A stretch of 33,425 nt of DNA. Origin: an uncultured Prevotella sp. Lineage in GTDB: Bacteria > Bacteroidota > Bacteroidia > Bacteroidales > Bacteroidaceae. A model generated the notes under the pieces. It worked only from the letters and a program-made list of their open reading frames with translations, was not told the DNA's origin and did no database searches. The stretch is from the NCBI GenBank assembly GCA_900319715.1, contig ONPM01000049.1, positions 1 to 33,425 on the forward strand, written 5' to 3'. The first letter of the stretch is position 1, and every line of letters starts with the position of its first letter. This document shows, piece by piece, positions 1 to 8,400 of this stretch. Made by a program: the position numbers and the translations under genes.

Positions 1-36
1 GTTATTATGTCAAAAAGCAAGGAAAGGAAAAGAATT

Positions 37-516
37 ATGAAAAGAACAAGTGATATTGGAATTGAGAAGATCAAGGAGTTTGAGGGTCTTCGGAAGGAGG
101 CTTATCTGGATGCCGCGGGGGTGCCGACGATCGGGTACGGGCATACGCAGGGCGTCAGGATGGGCGACGTGATCAGCGCGTACTGGGCGGAGATGTTCCT
201 CAAGGCAGACCTGTATGACGTGGAGAAACAGGTGAACACGCTGGGCGACTGGAACCAGCCGCAGTTCGACGCGCTGGTGAGTTTCGCGTACAACCTGGGA
301 TTCTATAAACTGAAGACGAGCACGCTGCTGAAGACCATCCGACAGGGTGGGTCGGTCAGGGCGATCAAGAAGGAGTTCAGACGGTGGGTGTATGCCGGCG
401 GGAAGGTGCAGCCGGGACTCGTGAAGCGCAGGGAGTGGGAGGCGAGAAGGTTCTTCGAGCCGGACGAGATGGAACCGATGAAGGTCAGGGACTGGAGCGG
501 ATTTCATCATTCTTAG
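37..516 (+). CDS. Phage-type lysozyme (GH24 muramidase)
   Basis: Predicted to hydrolyse the MurNAc-GlcNAc bond of peptidoglycan. From the start at 37 (159 aa) the T4-lysozyme catalytic spacing E-x8-D-x5-T is intact: E16, D25 and T31, in the context EGLRKEAYLDAAGVPTIGYG. The later NLG and W-x-G-x-V-x-PGL-x-x-RR segments also match the family. An in-frame ATG at 7 exists and the frame stays open to the window edge, but the ATG at 37 follows a purine-rich stretch (21-32) and gives a normal N-terminus, so I prefer it. No signal peptide is visible, as is usual for phage endolysins that need a holin. It lies upstream of a small gene and a VirE_N/DUF3987 gene; in Bacteroidales such cassettes usually carry an N-acetylmuramoyl-L-alanine amidase at this place, so the lysozyme may be its functional substitute (inference). 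The stop codon TAG is the first part of a 7-bp repeat array. Confidence 0.9.
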   Translation: MKRTSDIGIEKIKEFEGLRKEAYLDAAGVPTIGYGHTQGVRMGDVISAYWAEMFLKADLYDVEKQVNTLGDWNQPQFDALVSFAYNLGFYKLKTSTLLKTIRQGGSVRAIKKEFRRWVYAGGKVQPGLVKRREWEARRFFEPDEMEPMKVRDWSGFHHS

Positions 517-616
517 TTTACAGTTTAGAGGCTTTTTTTAGTTTACAGTTTACAGTTTATAGTTTATAGATGATTACATTTTTTTTAGTTTACAGTTTAC
601 AGTTTACGGTTTACAG
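514..616 (+). repeat. 7-bp tandem repeat array (GTTTACA type)
   Basis: Units of GTTTACA and its variants (GTTTATA, GTTTACG) occur in three blocks, about 514-531, 538-568 and 586-616. They are separated by T-tracts and by a duplicated segment ending ATGATTAC. The array begins inside the TAG stop of the lysozyme gene. The same family fills the spacers at 21880-21958 and 27956-28090. Confidence 0.9.
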
Positions 617-876
617 ATGATTACCATGTGGGCGGAGTGTAACGGATGATGCTGCGCTTAGAGTAATCTCTTCCCCTCCTAAGTTAGGAGGGGTTAGGGG
701 TGGTCTGAACGAGGGCAGGGGACTCTCTCCCTAAACAGAGGGAGCCGGAGAGGGCTTATCGGCGCTCGTTCTTGCGTCCCGTTGGTAGCAAGCGGCAGTG
801 CGCTCGTTCAGACCACCCCGCCCTCCGGGCACCCCTCCTAACTTAGGAGGGGAAGAAAAATGCAGAAGATGAAAGT
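517..876. other. Gene-free spacer made almost entirely of repeats
   Basis: The 360 bases between the lysozyme gene and the next small gene hold the 7-bp array (to 616), a short unique stretch (about 620-672) and the inverted-repeat element (673-852). I see no TAnnTTTG promoter box and no RNA gene. Expression of the downstream pair would need either read-through or a promoter I cannot recognise. Confidence 0.6.
673..852. repeat. Large inverted repeat built of palindromic modules
   Basis: The left arm (673-713) starts with the palindrome CCCCTCCTAAGTTAGGAGG and runs to GGTGGTCTGAACGAG. The right arm (803-852) starts CTCGTTCAGACCACCCC and ends with the same palindrome (centre AACTT instead of AAGTT). 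The loop holds a further small hairpin around 723-750 (CTCCCT with AGGGAG, and CTCTCC with GGAGAG). The element ends about 25 nt before the next start codon. Close copies lie inside the coding region at 1719-1977. No transposase or terminal duplication is visible, so it resembles a MITE-like or REP-like element. Confidence 0.85.
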
Positions 877-1089
877 ATGAGTATGAGTAGAAAAAAGAAC
901 AAGAAATCTGAAGAGAGAATGGTATTGGTGGACGGGATGATGACGTTCGGGAGACTGGATGACGGCCGGCGTACGGTCGACTTCATAACCTATGAGAACG
1001 TCGACATCGCACCCTTCACGGCCATCTGTAAGTTGGAGGTGATGCGTGGGGGTAATGTCTACGTGACGGAGTACAAGCACGAACAATGA
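877..1089 (+). CDS. Small hypothetical protein, coupled to the DUF3987 gene
   Basis: A 70-residue protein I do not recognise. It starts with a lysine/arginine-rich tail (RKKNKKSEER) followed by a stretch that looks beta-rich (about residues 15-66), with no signal peptide or membrane segment. An alternative ATG lies two codons in (883). Its TGA stop overlaps the next ATG as ATGA (1086-1089), which argues for translational coupling with the large VirE_N/DUF3987 protein and supports it being real. Short unknown proteins are common in this position in Bacteroidales cassettes of this kind. No function can be assigned; a nucleic-acid-binding or partner role would be a guess from the basic N-terminus. 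Confidence 0.65.
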   Translation: MSMSRKKNKKSEERMVLVDGMMTFGRLDDGRRTVDFITYENVDIAPFTAICKLEVMRGGNVYVTEYKHEQ

Positions 1090-3704
1090 GTGTACGGATC
1101 GTGTTTTTGAAGGATGGGGCGAAGATGACACGCCCCGTCCTTACGAGAGAGGAGTATCTGGCGCTGCGCAACACGCCTGAGAACGCGAAGCACTTCTATG
1201 ACGCGCGAGGGGGCGACGTGCAGGCGAAGGGCTCGCAGGTGCAGTTCTGCTACAACGACCTGCTGCCCGACGGGGTGCTCAAGGGCTGCTGCCACCCCTC
1301 GTCGACGTTTGCCCACGACATCGACTGTGAGAATGAGCAGGAGCAGGCGCGCATCAGGGAGGTGCTGATGGCGAAGAAAGACGAGATCGGACTGCTGGAG
1401 TTGTCGGGTTCGGCACGATACGGCCTGCACGCCGTCTGCCGACGGCAGCAGGGCAGGACGATCCGGGAGTGTCAGTATGCGCTGAGCATGGCCACGCAGA
1501 CGGAGTACGACACGAACGCCCGGGGACTGGCGCGGGTGATGTATACGGGTCCGGCGACGGAGGATAATCTGTTTTATCTGGATGATAGGATATTTGAAGA
1601 GCCGATGAGCGTGGAGGAAAGCGAGAAGGAGTATCTGCGGCTGAAGGAGCGCGAGAGGAAGGGACAGGAAGAGGTGCCTGCGAGCGCGAAGAAGGCGGAC
1701 AAGCATTATAGGCCGTGGGAGGCACCGGGTTCTCCCCCTAAGTTAGGGGGAGTTAGAGGGGGTCTGAACGAGGGAATGACTGAGGCACCGGGTTCTCCCC
1801 CTGAGTTAGGGGGAGTTAGAGGGGGTCTGAACGAGGGAATGACTGAGGCTGAAGGTTCCTCCCCTAAGTTAGGGGAGGCTAGGAGGGGTCTGAACGAGGG
1901 AATGACAGCAGGAGCGGCTGCTGGTGCGGCTGTTCAGACCACCCCGCCTGTCGGCACCCCTCCTAACTTAGGAGGGGAAAGCTGCGCGATGGCGGCGTTT
2001 GACATGTGCGCGGAACTGGCGGGACTGAAACCGGGGGCGATGGATATCTGGGGCGAACATAACTGGCACGCGAACCTCATGGCGGTGCTGTCGGTGGGCG
2101 TGGGGAAACTCATGAGCCGCGAACAACTGCTGACGGTGGTGGCGAAGCGGTTGCCGAACTACTCGCAGACGGAGGACTGCCGGAAACTGATCGACTACTT
2201 CTACGAGAAGTATGACGCCGACAAGGGGTTCATGAACGCCAGCCTGCGCCAGATCAACGCCAAGGCACAGACGATGTCGCCTGAGTCAGGCGACGACAGG
2301 GAGCCGAACGAGGGCTGTCCTGAGGATTCTTCAGACTCCCAACTCCCGAACTTAGGGGGCTTGCGGAAACTGCCGCTGGGCGTGAAAGACTCTATCGACG
2401 CCGTGGGACCGGGGATGACGATGCCGGTGGTGACCGCCATCTGCCCCTGCATCGGTGCGCTGGCGACGGGTGTGGTGCTCGACGTGCACGGCAAGAAGAA
2501 AGGTCTGAACATCATCGCCTATATCGCCGGCGAATATGCCTCGCGGAAAGGCGACCTGGACCCCGTGATCGACACCTGGATGTATGAGGAGATCGCCAAG
2601 AACCGCTTGTATCAGCAGCAGGAAGAAGATAACCGGACGAAGGTGCGCGCAGCGAAGAACAAGAAGGAGCAGCCCGAGGAGTTGAAACTGCCCGTGCGGT
2701 ACATCACGCTGAACACGACGGTGGCGAACCTGGCGCAGCGCCTGGCGAACACCGACGGCAAGCACGCCTTCTCGTACACCCCCGAGGCCGACACGGTGGC
2801 GCAGAAATGGCGGTCGGCGATGAGCGACTTCTCGGTGATGCTGCGCCAGAGTTACGACGGCAGCCGCTACGAGCGTGAGGCCCGCTCGGCAGAGGCGGTG
2901 AACGTGCATATCGAAAAGTTGTTGTGGAACGTGACGATGTGCGGGACACCCGACTGCATCTATCGTGTGATACGCAACTACACCGACGGTCTGCTGAGCC
3001 GTTTCGCCATCGCCCGCACCCCCGACAACACCTTCTCGCAACTGGAGGACAAGCCGCCCGTGCTGACCTTGCGTCAGACGGAGCACATCCAGCAGGTGGC
3101 CCATCTGCTGCCGCTGATGCAGGGAGAGGTGGTGCTGCCCAAACTGGAGGCCCGTGGGCGCCGGTGGCTGGAGAAGATCCGCCTGGAGACGATGATGAAC
3201 GACGACCGTGTGAAGGCCCGTCAGCGCTTCCGTCTCTGTGTGACGGCGCAGCGGATGACCTGCTGCCTGATGCTCTGCAAGGTGTGCGAGACGCTCATCC
3301 AGAAGCACGGCCTCAGCGGGGCGGAGGACTGTCTGAAGCAGCAGCCCACGCTCTGGAAGGAGATGCTCGTGAAGGCACAGACGCCGCTGTTGCTGGATGC
3401 CTTCGACATCATCGCCGACTCGCTGATGGAGAACGCCCTCTTCTTCTTCCGCAACCGCATACAGGACGCCGTCAGCAGCCGCGACTATCTCATCAACAGC
3501 GAGCGTCAGCGGGTGGGCAAGAACGACACCATCTACGAGCGCCTGGATGCGGAATTCGGCTTCGACGCCGCCTTCCAGCAGAGCATCGCCGTCAAGGGTG
3601 CCGACACCTCGCGCAACAGCGTGCAGCAGATGCTGAAGAACTGGAGAAAACAGGGGCTGGTCGTGCAGACGGAGATGGGAAGGTTCCGGAAAATCCAGCA
3701 ATAG
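1086..3704 (+). CDS. VirE_N (BT4734-like) / DUF3987 protein with repeat insertions
   Basis: An 872-residue protein. Residues 1-173 match the BT4734/VirE N-terminal domain (PF08800), with landmarks THSSTF-like HPSSTFAHDID, SGSARYGLHAV and ARVMYTGP. About 300-395 is a helical linker domain. About 440-820 is DUF3987 (PF13148), a helicase-like ATPase fold in plasmid and phage-like primase proteins. About 820-872 looks like a winged-helix end (RNSVQQMLKNWRKQGLVV). The usual P-loop position reads GEYASRKG and not GxxxxGK[ST], so ATP binding by the classical Walker A is doubtful. Residues 212-299 are a repeat insertion: three 21-residue copies starting EAPGSPPKLGG, then an inverted arm. A more decayed copy lies near 397-426. 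Both insertions sit in linkers between domains. A primase/helicase-type DNA function is inferred from family membership only. Confidence 0.8.
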   Translation: MSVRIVFLKDGAKMTRPVLTREEYLALRNTPENAKHFYDARGGDVQAKGSQVQFCYNDLLPDGVLKGCCHPSSTFAHDIDCENEQEQARIREVLMAKKDEIGLLELSGSARYGLHAVCRRQQGRTIRECQYALSMATQTEYDTNARGLARVMYTGPATEDNLFYLDDRIFEEPMSVEESEKEYLRLKERERKGQEEVPASAKKADKHYRPWEAPGSPPKLGGVRGGLNEGMTEAPGSPPELGGVRGGLNEGMTEAEGSSPKLGEARRGLNEGMTAGAAAGAAVQTTPPVGTPPNLGGESCAMAAFDMCAELAGLKPGAMDIWGEHNWHANLMAVLSVGVGKLMSREQLLTVVAKRLPNYSQTEDCRKLIDYFYEKYDADKGFMNASLRQINAKAQTMSPESGDDREPNEGCPEDSSDSQLPNLGGLRKLPLGVKDSIDAVGPGMTMPVVTAICPCIGALATGVVLDVHGKKKGLNIIAYIAGEYASRKGDLDPVIDTWMYEEIAKNRLYQQQEEDNRTKVRAAKNKKEQPEELKLPVRYITLNTTVANLAQRLANTDGKHAFSYTPEADTVAQKWRSAMSDFSVMLRQSYDGSRYEREARSAEAVNVHIEKLLWNVTMCGTPDCIYRVIRNYTDGLLSRFAIARTPDNTFSQLEDKPPVLTLRQTEHIQQVAHLLPLMQGEVVLPKLEARGRRWLEKIRLETMMNDDRVKARQRFRLCVTAQRMTCCLMLCKVCETLIQKHGLSGAEDCLKQQPTLWKEMLVKAQTPLLLDAFDIIADSLMENALFFFRNRIQDAVSSRDYLINSERQRVGKNDTIYERLDAEFGFDAAFQQSIAVKGADTSRNSVQQMLKNWRKQGLVVQTEMGRFRKIQQ
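1719..1977 (+). repeat. In-frame repeat insertion inside the DUF3987 gene
   Basis: A 63-bp unit (21 codons) is repeated three times from 1719 to 1907. Each unit carries the palindrome CTCCCCCTAAGTTAGGGGG or a variant and ends GGTCTGAACGAG plus a short tail. An inverted arm follows at 1931-1977 (GTTCAGACCACCCCGCC to TAGGAGGGG). Together they mirror the intergenic element at 673-852. The unit length is a multiple of three, so the reading frame stays open. Confidence 0.92.
2276..2361 (+). repeat. Decayed palindromic element inside the DUF3987 gene
   Basis: A perfect 19-nt palindrome (GTCGCCTGAGTCAGGCGAC, 2276-2294) is followed by CCGAACGAGGGC and, near 2345-2360, CTCCCGAACTTAGGGGG, which resembles the arms of the element at 673-852. 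It translates to a low-complexity linker (SPESGDDREPNEG to LPNLGG). I read it as an older copy; the match is partial. Confidence 0.5.
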
Positions 3705-3723
3705 CGGGGGGCGTTGTCAAGAT

Positions 3724-3745
3724 AGTCATTAGTCATTAGTCATTA
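3724..3745 (+). repeat. 7-bp tandem repeat, three units of AGTCATT
   Basis: Three exact AGTCATT units plus one base lie about 20 nt after the stop of the DUF3987 gene. The period is the same as in the GTTTACA arrays but the unit is unrelated. Confidence 0.85.
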
Positions 3746-3817
3746 AGGCTCGGCAGCCGATATCACAAAACATATTAAAATCTGATGGGAAAGTAGTCTG
3801 CTTTGGCTGGAAATTTG

Positions 3818-3825
3818 TACCTTTG
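3818..3825 (+). promoter_or_regulatory. Bacteroidota -7 box for the phosphoethanolamine transferase
   Basis: TACCTTTG fits the TAnnTTTG consensus and ends 25 nt before the chosen ATG at 3851. No TTTG is present at the usual spacing upstream, so the -33 element is weak. The box argues against the longer reading frame that starts at 3803. Confidence 0.6.
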
Positions 3826-3850
3826 CACACGAAATCGACAATTAGTCAGT

Positions 3851-5413
3851 ATGAAGAAGAAACTCATCAGGCCTATTTCGCTCTTTGCGTTCTCGTGTGT
3901 CGTCAGCATAGGCACGCTGTTGCTGTACAATATCCCCTTCTTCCGTTACGTGGCAGCCAACACCAACGAGGATGCCGGCGGGAAAATGCTCCTGCTGGCA
4001 TCGCTGCTGGTGATCATGCTGGTGCTGAACTTCATGATGACCTATCTCGTGATGTTCGTGCTGAGGGCTGTCGGGCGTGCGCTGCTGGCCGTCCTCTCGG
4101 TGATCAACGCGACGGCCGTGTATTTCATCTATACCTACAACGTGATCATCGACGCGACGACGATCGAGAACGTGTTCAACACCCGATACTCCGAGGCGTC
4201 GGGATTCTTCAGTTGGTCGCTGTGGCTCTTCATCCTCGCCTGCGGTGTCGTGCCCGCCCTGTTCTGCCTCCTGCAGCCCGTGGTGCGCGGTAAGGCGCGG
4301 CGGCTGGGCCTCGTCTGCGGCGGTTCGCTGGCCGCCGTCCTCGCCGTGGGGGCGCTCAATATCGGTCAGACGCTGTGGATCAGCCAGCACGACACGGAGT
4401 TGGGCGGACTGCTGCAGCCGTGGTCGTATCTGGTGAATACGGGCCGCGTGATGAGTTTCAGTCAGGACGAACAGGCCGAGGAGATCAAACTCCCCGACGG
4501 GAAGATCACGGACCGGGAGAAGACGGTGGTGGTGCTCGTCATCGGCGAGTCGGCGCGGAAGGCCAACTTCCAGTTGTACGGCTATGCGCGCGACACCAAT
4601 CCGCTGCTGTCGAAGCGTGCGGGGCTGAAAGTGTATCAGGCCACCTCGTGCGCCACCTATACCACCGCCGGCACCAAGGCCATCCTGGAGCCCCAGGACA
4701 GCGGCGACCTGTATGAGTTGCTGCCGAACTATGCCTACCGTACCGGCGTCGACGTGTCGTGGCGGACGTCGAACTGGGGCGAGCCGCCCATCCACGTGCC
4801 GGAGTATCTGACGAACGAGGAACTGGGCGAGCAGTATCCAGGCGAGAATGTCTACTATGACGCCATCCTGCAGAAAGGCCTCCGCCAGCGTATCGAGTCG
4901 AGCCAGAAGGACAAGGTGCTCATCGTGCTGCATACCAGCACCAGCCATGGCCCCAAGTATGCCAATAAATATCCGAAGGAGTTTGAGGTGTACCGGCCGG
5001 TGGCCCAGAATGTGGAGGAAGGCGAGAAGAACGTCGGCAGGCTGGTGAATGCCTACGACAACACCATCCGTTACACCGACTACCTGCTGGACAGCCTGAT
5101 CACTACGCTGCGCTCCATGAGTGAGTGGCACAGTGCCATGATCTTTATTTCCGACCACGGCGAGTCGCTGGGCGAGAACAAGATGTTCATGCACGGCCTT
5201 CCGATGAAACTGGCGCCCAAGGTGCAGTACGAGATACCGTTCCTGGTGTGGGTGTCGGATGGATTCAGAGACTACAAGCCGGAGCAGGACCTGCCAGCGG
5301 TGCTCGAACAGCACTACATCTTCCACTCCGTGCTCAACCTACTGTCGATCCAGTCGCCGGCATACAACGCGGCCTATGACATCTTCAAGTTGAGAGATGC
5401 AGGCGGGCGTTGA
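3851..5413 (+). CDS. EptA-like phosphoethanolamine transferase (sulfatase fold)
   Basis: A 520-residue inner-membrane enzyme of the EptA/PF00884 family, which moves phosphoethanolamine from phosphatidylethanolamine to lipid A or another cell-surface glycan. The N-terminal part has about five hydrophobic segments (near 8-30, 46-70, 77-99, 120-142, 153-173), then a periplasmic catalytic domain. Expected metal and nucleophile motifs are present: E233 in VIGESARK, the Thr cluster 270-272 (nucleophile candidate) in CATYTTAGT, H366 in TSHGPKY, D435-H436 in SDHGESLGE, and H449. The frame is open from 3803, but ATG 3851 lies just downstream of the promoter box. The gene stands alone and ends 6 nt from the convergent GH105-GH106 gene. 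Modification of lipid A reduces binding of cationic peptides in other members; the acceptor here is unknown. Confidence 0.9.
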   Translation: MKKKLIRPISLFAFSCVVSIGTLLLYNIPFFRYVAANTNEDAGGKMLLLASLLVIMLVLNFMMTYLVMFVLRAVGRALLAVLSVINATAVYFIYTYNVIIDATTIENVFNTRYSEASGFFSWSLWLFILACGVVPALFCLLQPVVRGKARRLGLVCGGSLAAVLAVGALNIGQTLWISQHDTELGGLLQPWSYLVNTGRVMSFSQDEQAEEIKLPDGKITDREKTVVVLVIGESARKANFQLYGYARDTNPLLSKRAGLKVYQATSCATYTTAGTKAILEPQDSGDLYELLPNYAYRTGVDVSWRTSNWGEPPIHVPEYLTNEELGEQYPGENVYYDAILQKGLRQRIESSQKDKVLIVLHTSTSHGPKYANKYPKEFEVYRPVAQNVEEGEKNVGRLVNAYDNTIRYTDYLLDSLITTLRSMSEWHSAMIFISDHGESLGENKMFMHGLPMKLAPKVQYEIPFLVWVSDGFRDYKPEQDLPAVLEQHYIFHSVLNLLSIQSPAYNAAYDIFKLRDAGGR

Positions 5414-5419
5414 CGACCC

Positions 5420-8400
5420 TTATTCGAGCATCACCTTGGAGTTCAGGCCGCTTGGAACGGGCGGCCAGTGTCCGTAGGTGGTCTGCCGGTAGTTGATGTC
5501 GACCACATTAATATCCTTGAACTTACGCCATTCCACACCCCTGCGGTCTAAGTCTGCAATACGGTTGGCAGGCAGGTTGGTCACCTCGATGCGCAGTTCG
5601 TTGTTGCCTTTCCGTAGGGCCTTGCGACAGTCGAGGATATAAGGCACCGCCCATGCACAGCCGAGAAACTGTCCGTTGAGCCAGACCCGGGCCGATTCAC
5701 GCACATCGCCGAGGTTGATGGTGTTGTGCTGACGGGCCTGTCGGCCTGTCAGTCGGAAAGTCGTGGTATAGACACCTGTGCCCATCGTGACGGCGGCAGA
5801 GTCGTTCAGAACGGTCCATGTTTGGAGTGAGTCGAGCCGGAAGGTGCCTTCCACGCGCGGACTCTCTTCGATGAATGTCAAGGTCCACGGACCTGTGATT
5901 TCTACCGGTTCTGCCGGCTGTGACGGCGTTGTTGCTGGCGCCGTCGGCCGCGAAGAGGTCTGCAGGATGCGGCTCTCGCCCGATTTCAGGGCGATGTGCA
6001 CTTGCCCGTCGTGAACCTCGGCAGGCATGACGTCGCCGTTCATCGGATTGAACCACGTGGCACCCTTGAAGTCTGCCGCCAGGGCTACGTCTCCATCAGT
6101 GTCGTCAGGAGTGAGGTTGACGATGAAATAGTGCCAGCCGTCAGCCGTCTTTCTGCGGATGGCGCGCAGGCCGAGGGCCGTCTTCATCGGCTCAGCCTTT
6201 GCAAACCGTGCCATCTCTGCTGGCGACTCCCCCCTGATGACGTAGTCGCTGATGGGCGATAAGAGTTGTTGCAGGCGGCTGTCGATGGTGGTATTGGCGG
6301 GGATGATCAGCGCCCGGTAGCGCGCACCTCCCTCGGTGACGAGGCGGCCGTCAGCGATACGGACTTTCGCCAACTGACGGTCGCTGATGTAGTCGCAGTC
6401 ATAGCCGAGGCTGTCGATGGTGAGTATGCTCCTGATGAACCGTGGGGCCTTCTCGTCCATGGTGTGGATGTCGAACTGCATGAGCAGGTCTTCACCGCCA
6501 CGGCGGTCCTTGCTCTCCCATTTGGCATCATCGTTGCGCGGTCCTCGCTGGCGCCACATATCCCTGACAGGCAGGTACACCAGGAAGTCATTGTCGGGCT
6601 CTCCTGACTGTAAGAAACTCTGACACCGCTCGATATACTTCATCAGGTAAGGGGCGTCGCGCCAGATGGTGTTGGTGGGGCTCATGTCGATGGAGGCATA
6701 GAACTTCCATCCCGGCCAGGGCTCGTCCTTCGGCGTGTAGCAGGAACCGTGGAAGTAGACGTGATTCACACCACAGGTGAACATCAGGTCGAGATCGGGT
6801 TTCATCTGCGACAGACTGGTACGGAAATGTTCTGTCAGCCAGGTGAACGTCTCTGACGAGGTGAGCGGCTTTCCCGTGACGTGAGCCGCCGACGAGGCAT
6901 ATTTCAGCATCGAGACGTCGCTGAAGTTCTTTCGTGTCATCCCGGGATCGGTACGGAGCCCTTTGATGCCGAATTCTGACAGTCCGAAGCCTTCAATCTC
7001 CGGGATGTCGACGGCCGCATAGAGGTCGAGCAGGTTGGCGGGCGAGCCGTGTGCCTGATTGCGCACTCTGACCCCATGCCGATGTGCCCACGACACCCAC
7101 TGGCGGGTGAAGTTCTCGAGGAGCAGGTCGGAGAGCGTCTCCCGATAGTCGCAAAGCACCTGATTGCCATCGTCGACCACTCCCAGCAACTCGGGCAGTC
7201 TGGTGCGCAGGTCATAGCCTCGGCGCCGCTGGAACTCATCGAAGAGCGACGGTGTCCAGTTGGCTTTATACACCTCGTATGAATCGTTGAAGAAGGTGTG
7301 AGGGTAGGGGACGCCAGAGGTGGCAAAGGCCTGCTCGAAACGGTCCAGATAGTGTCTGACGGCTTCACGGTCGAAGTGATCCACCACCCAGCCTTCACCT
7401 CCTGGGGCAGCCCGTTTCACTTTCTGCCCCGTGCGCCCTATCTCCACATCGTATGTCTGCGTGCCATTGACCATCGTATCCTTGAAGATGGCCTTGCAGG
7501 CTGCCTGGTCCAGTGAGATGTGTGGACCGCCGAAAGGCCAGCCTGTGCCGCAGTTCATGTCTACCTCGATGCCTAACGGCCTGGCGATGTCTTCTACGGT
7601 CTTCAGCGCCTGCATCCACTCCGGGGAGAGGAAGGGGATGTCGTGCTGTTCATTGCCTCTGACACCATAGAGTGGGGTGATTTCCACGGCTCCGATCCCT
7701 ACCCGTGCATATTCGGACAGGTTCCACTGCAGGTTCTCCTTGTCGACGGCCGAGCCCAACCACCACCAGCGGGTGCCAGGCTTAGCCTCTGGCCGGGGCT
7801 GCGGCCAGGTCTGGGCATTTGGTTCCTGTATCTTTAGTTTGTAGTACTCTGACAGTCCCAGGAGATAGCAGCCAGTGCCATAATCCTCGAAGTCAGGGAC
7901 CTTGGTGAATGTGACAGGCTGCCCCGACGCGGGTTCTTTGCCCGTGCCTTGGCACCAGCCGAGAAAACCATCCTTGTGAAGGCATGACTCCAGAGCCTTG
8001 AAAGCGAGATCGCAGGCAGACAGATAGGCTGAATCTCTGAGCATCCCCTTTCTGATGCCCCATGCCATGCCGTAGAGGAAGAGGGCGGTGCCCGTCATCT
8101 CGGGTCCGGGATAGTCGGCATCCGACACGAGGCTGGCGTGCCAGAACCCGTCTTCATGCTGACACTTCAGGAGTGCTGCACTCATCAGCAGGAAGTCCTT
8201 CTTCAACTGCCTGTACGCCTTGTCTTTGGGTGAGAGCACCTCCATGCAGCGCACCAGGGCCGCATACACCCAGCCGTTGCCGCGGCTCCAATAGCAGTTC
8301 TGGCCATCTTTCTCCTTGTAGGGCGGTACGTAGTCCCGGTCTCTCCACCACAGTCCCTCTTTCTGGTTGAAGAGCCCACCGCCACAGGTGTTGCGGGTCC

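Noticed and set aside
1719..1977. Collagen-like or structural Gly-rich protein domain
   Set aside because: The Gly-rich translation follows from the palindromic DNA repeat, which also exists in the noncoding spacer at 673-852.
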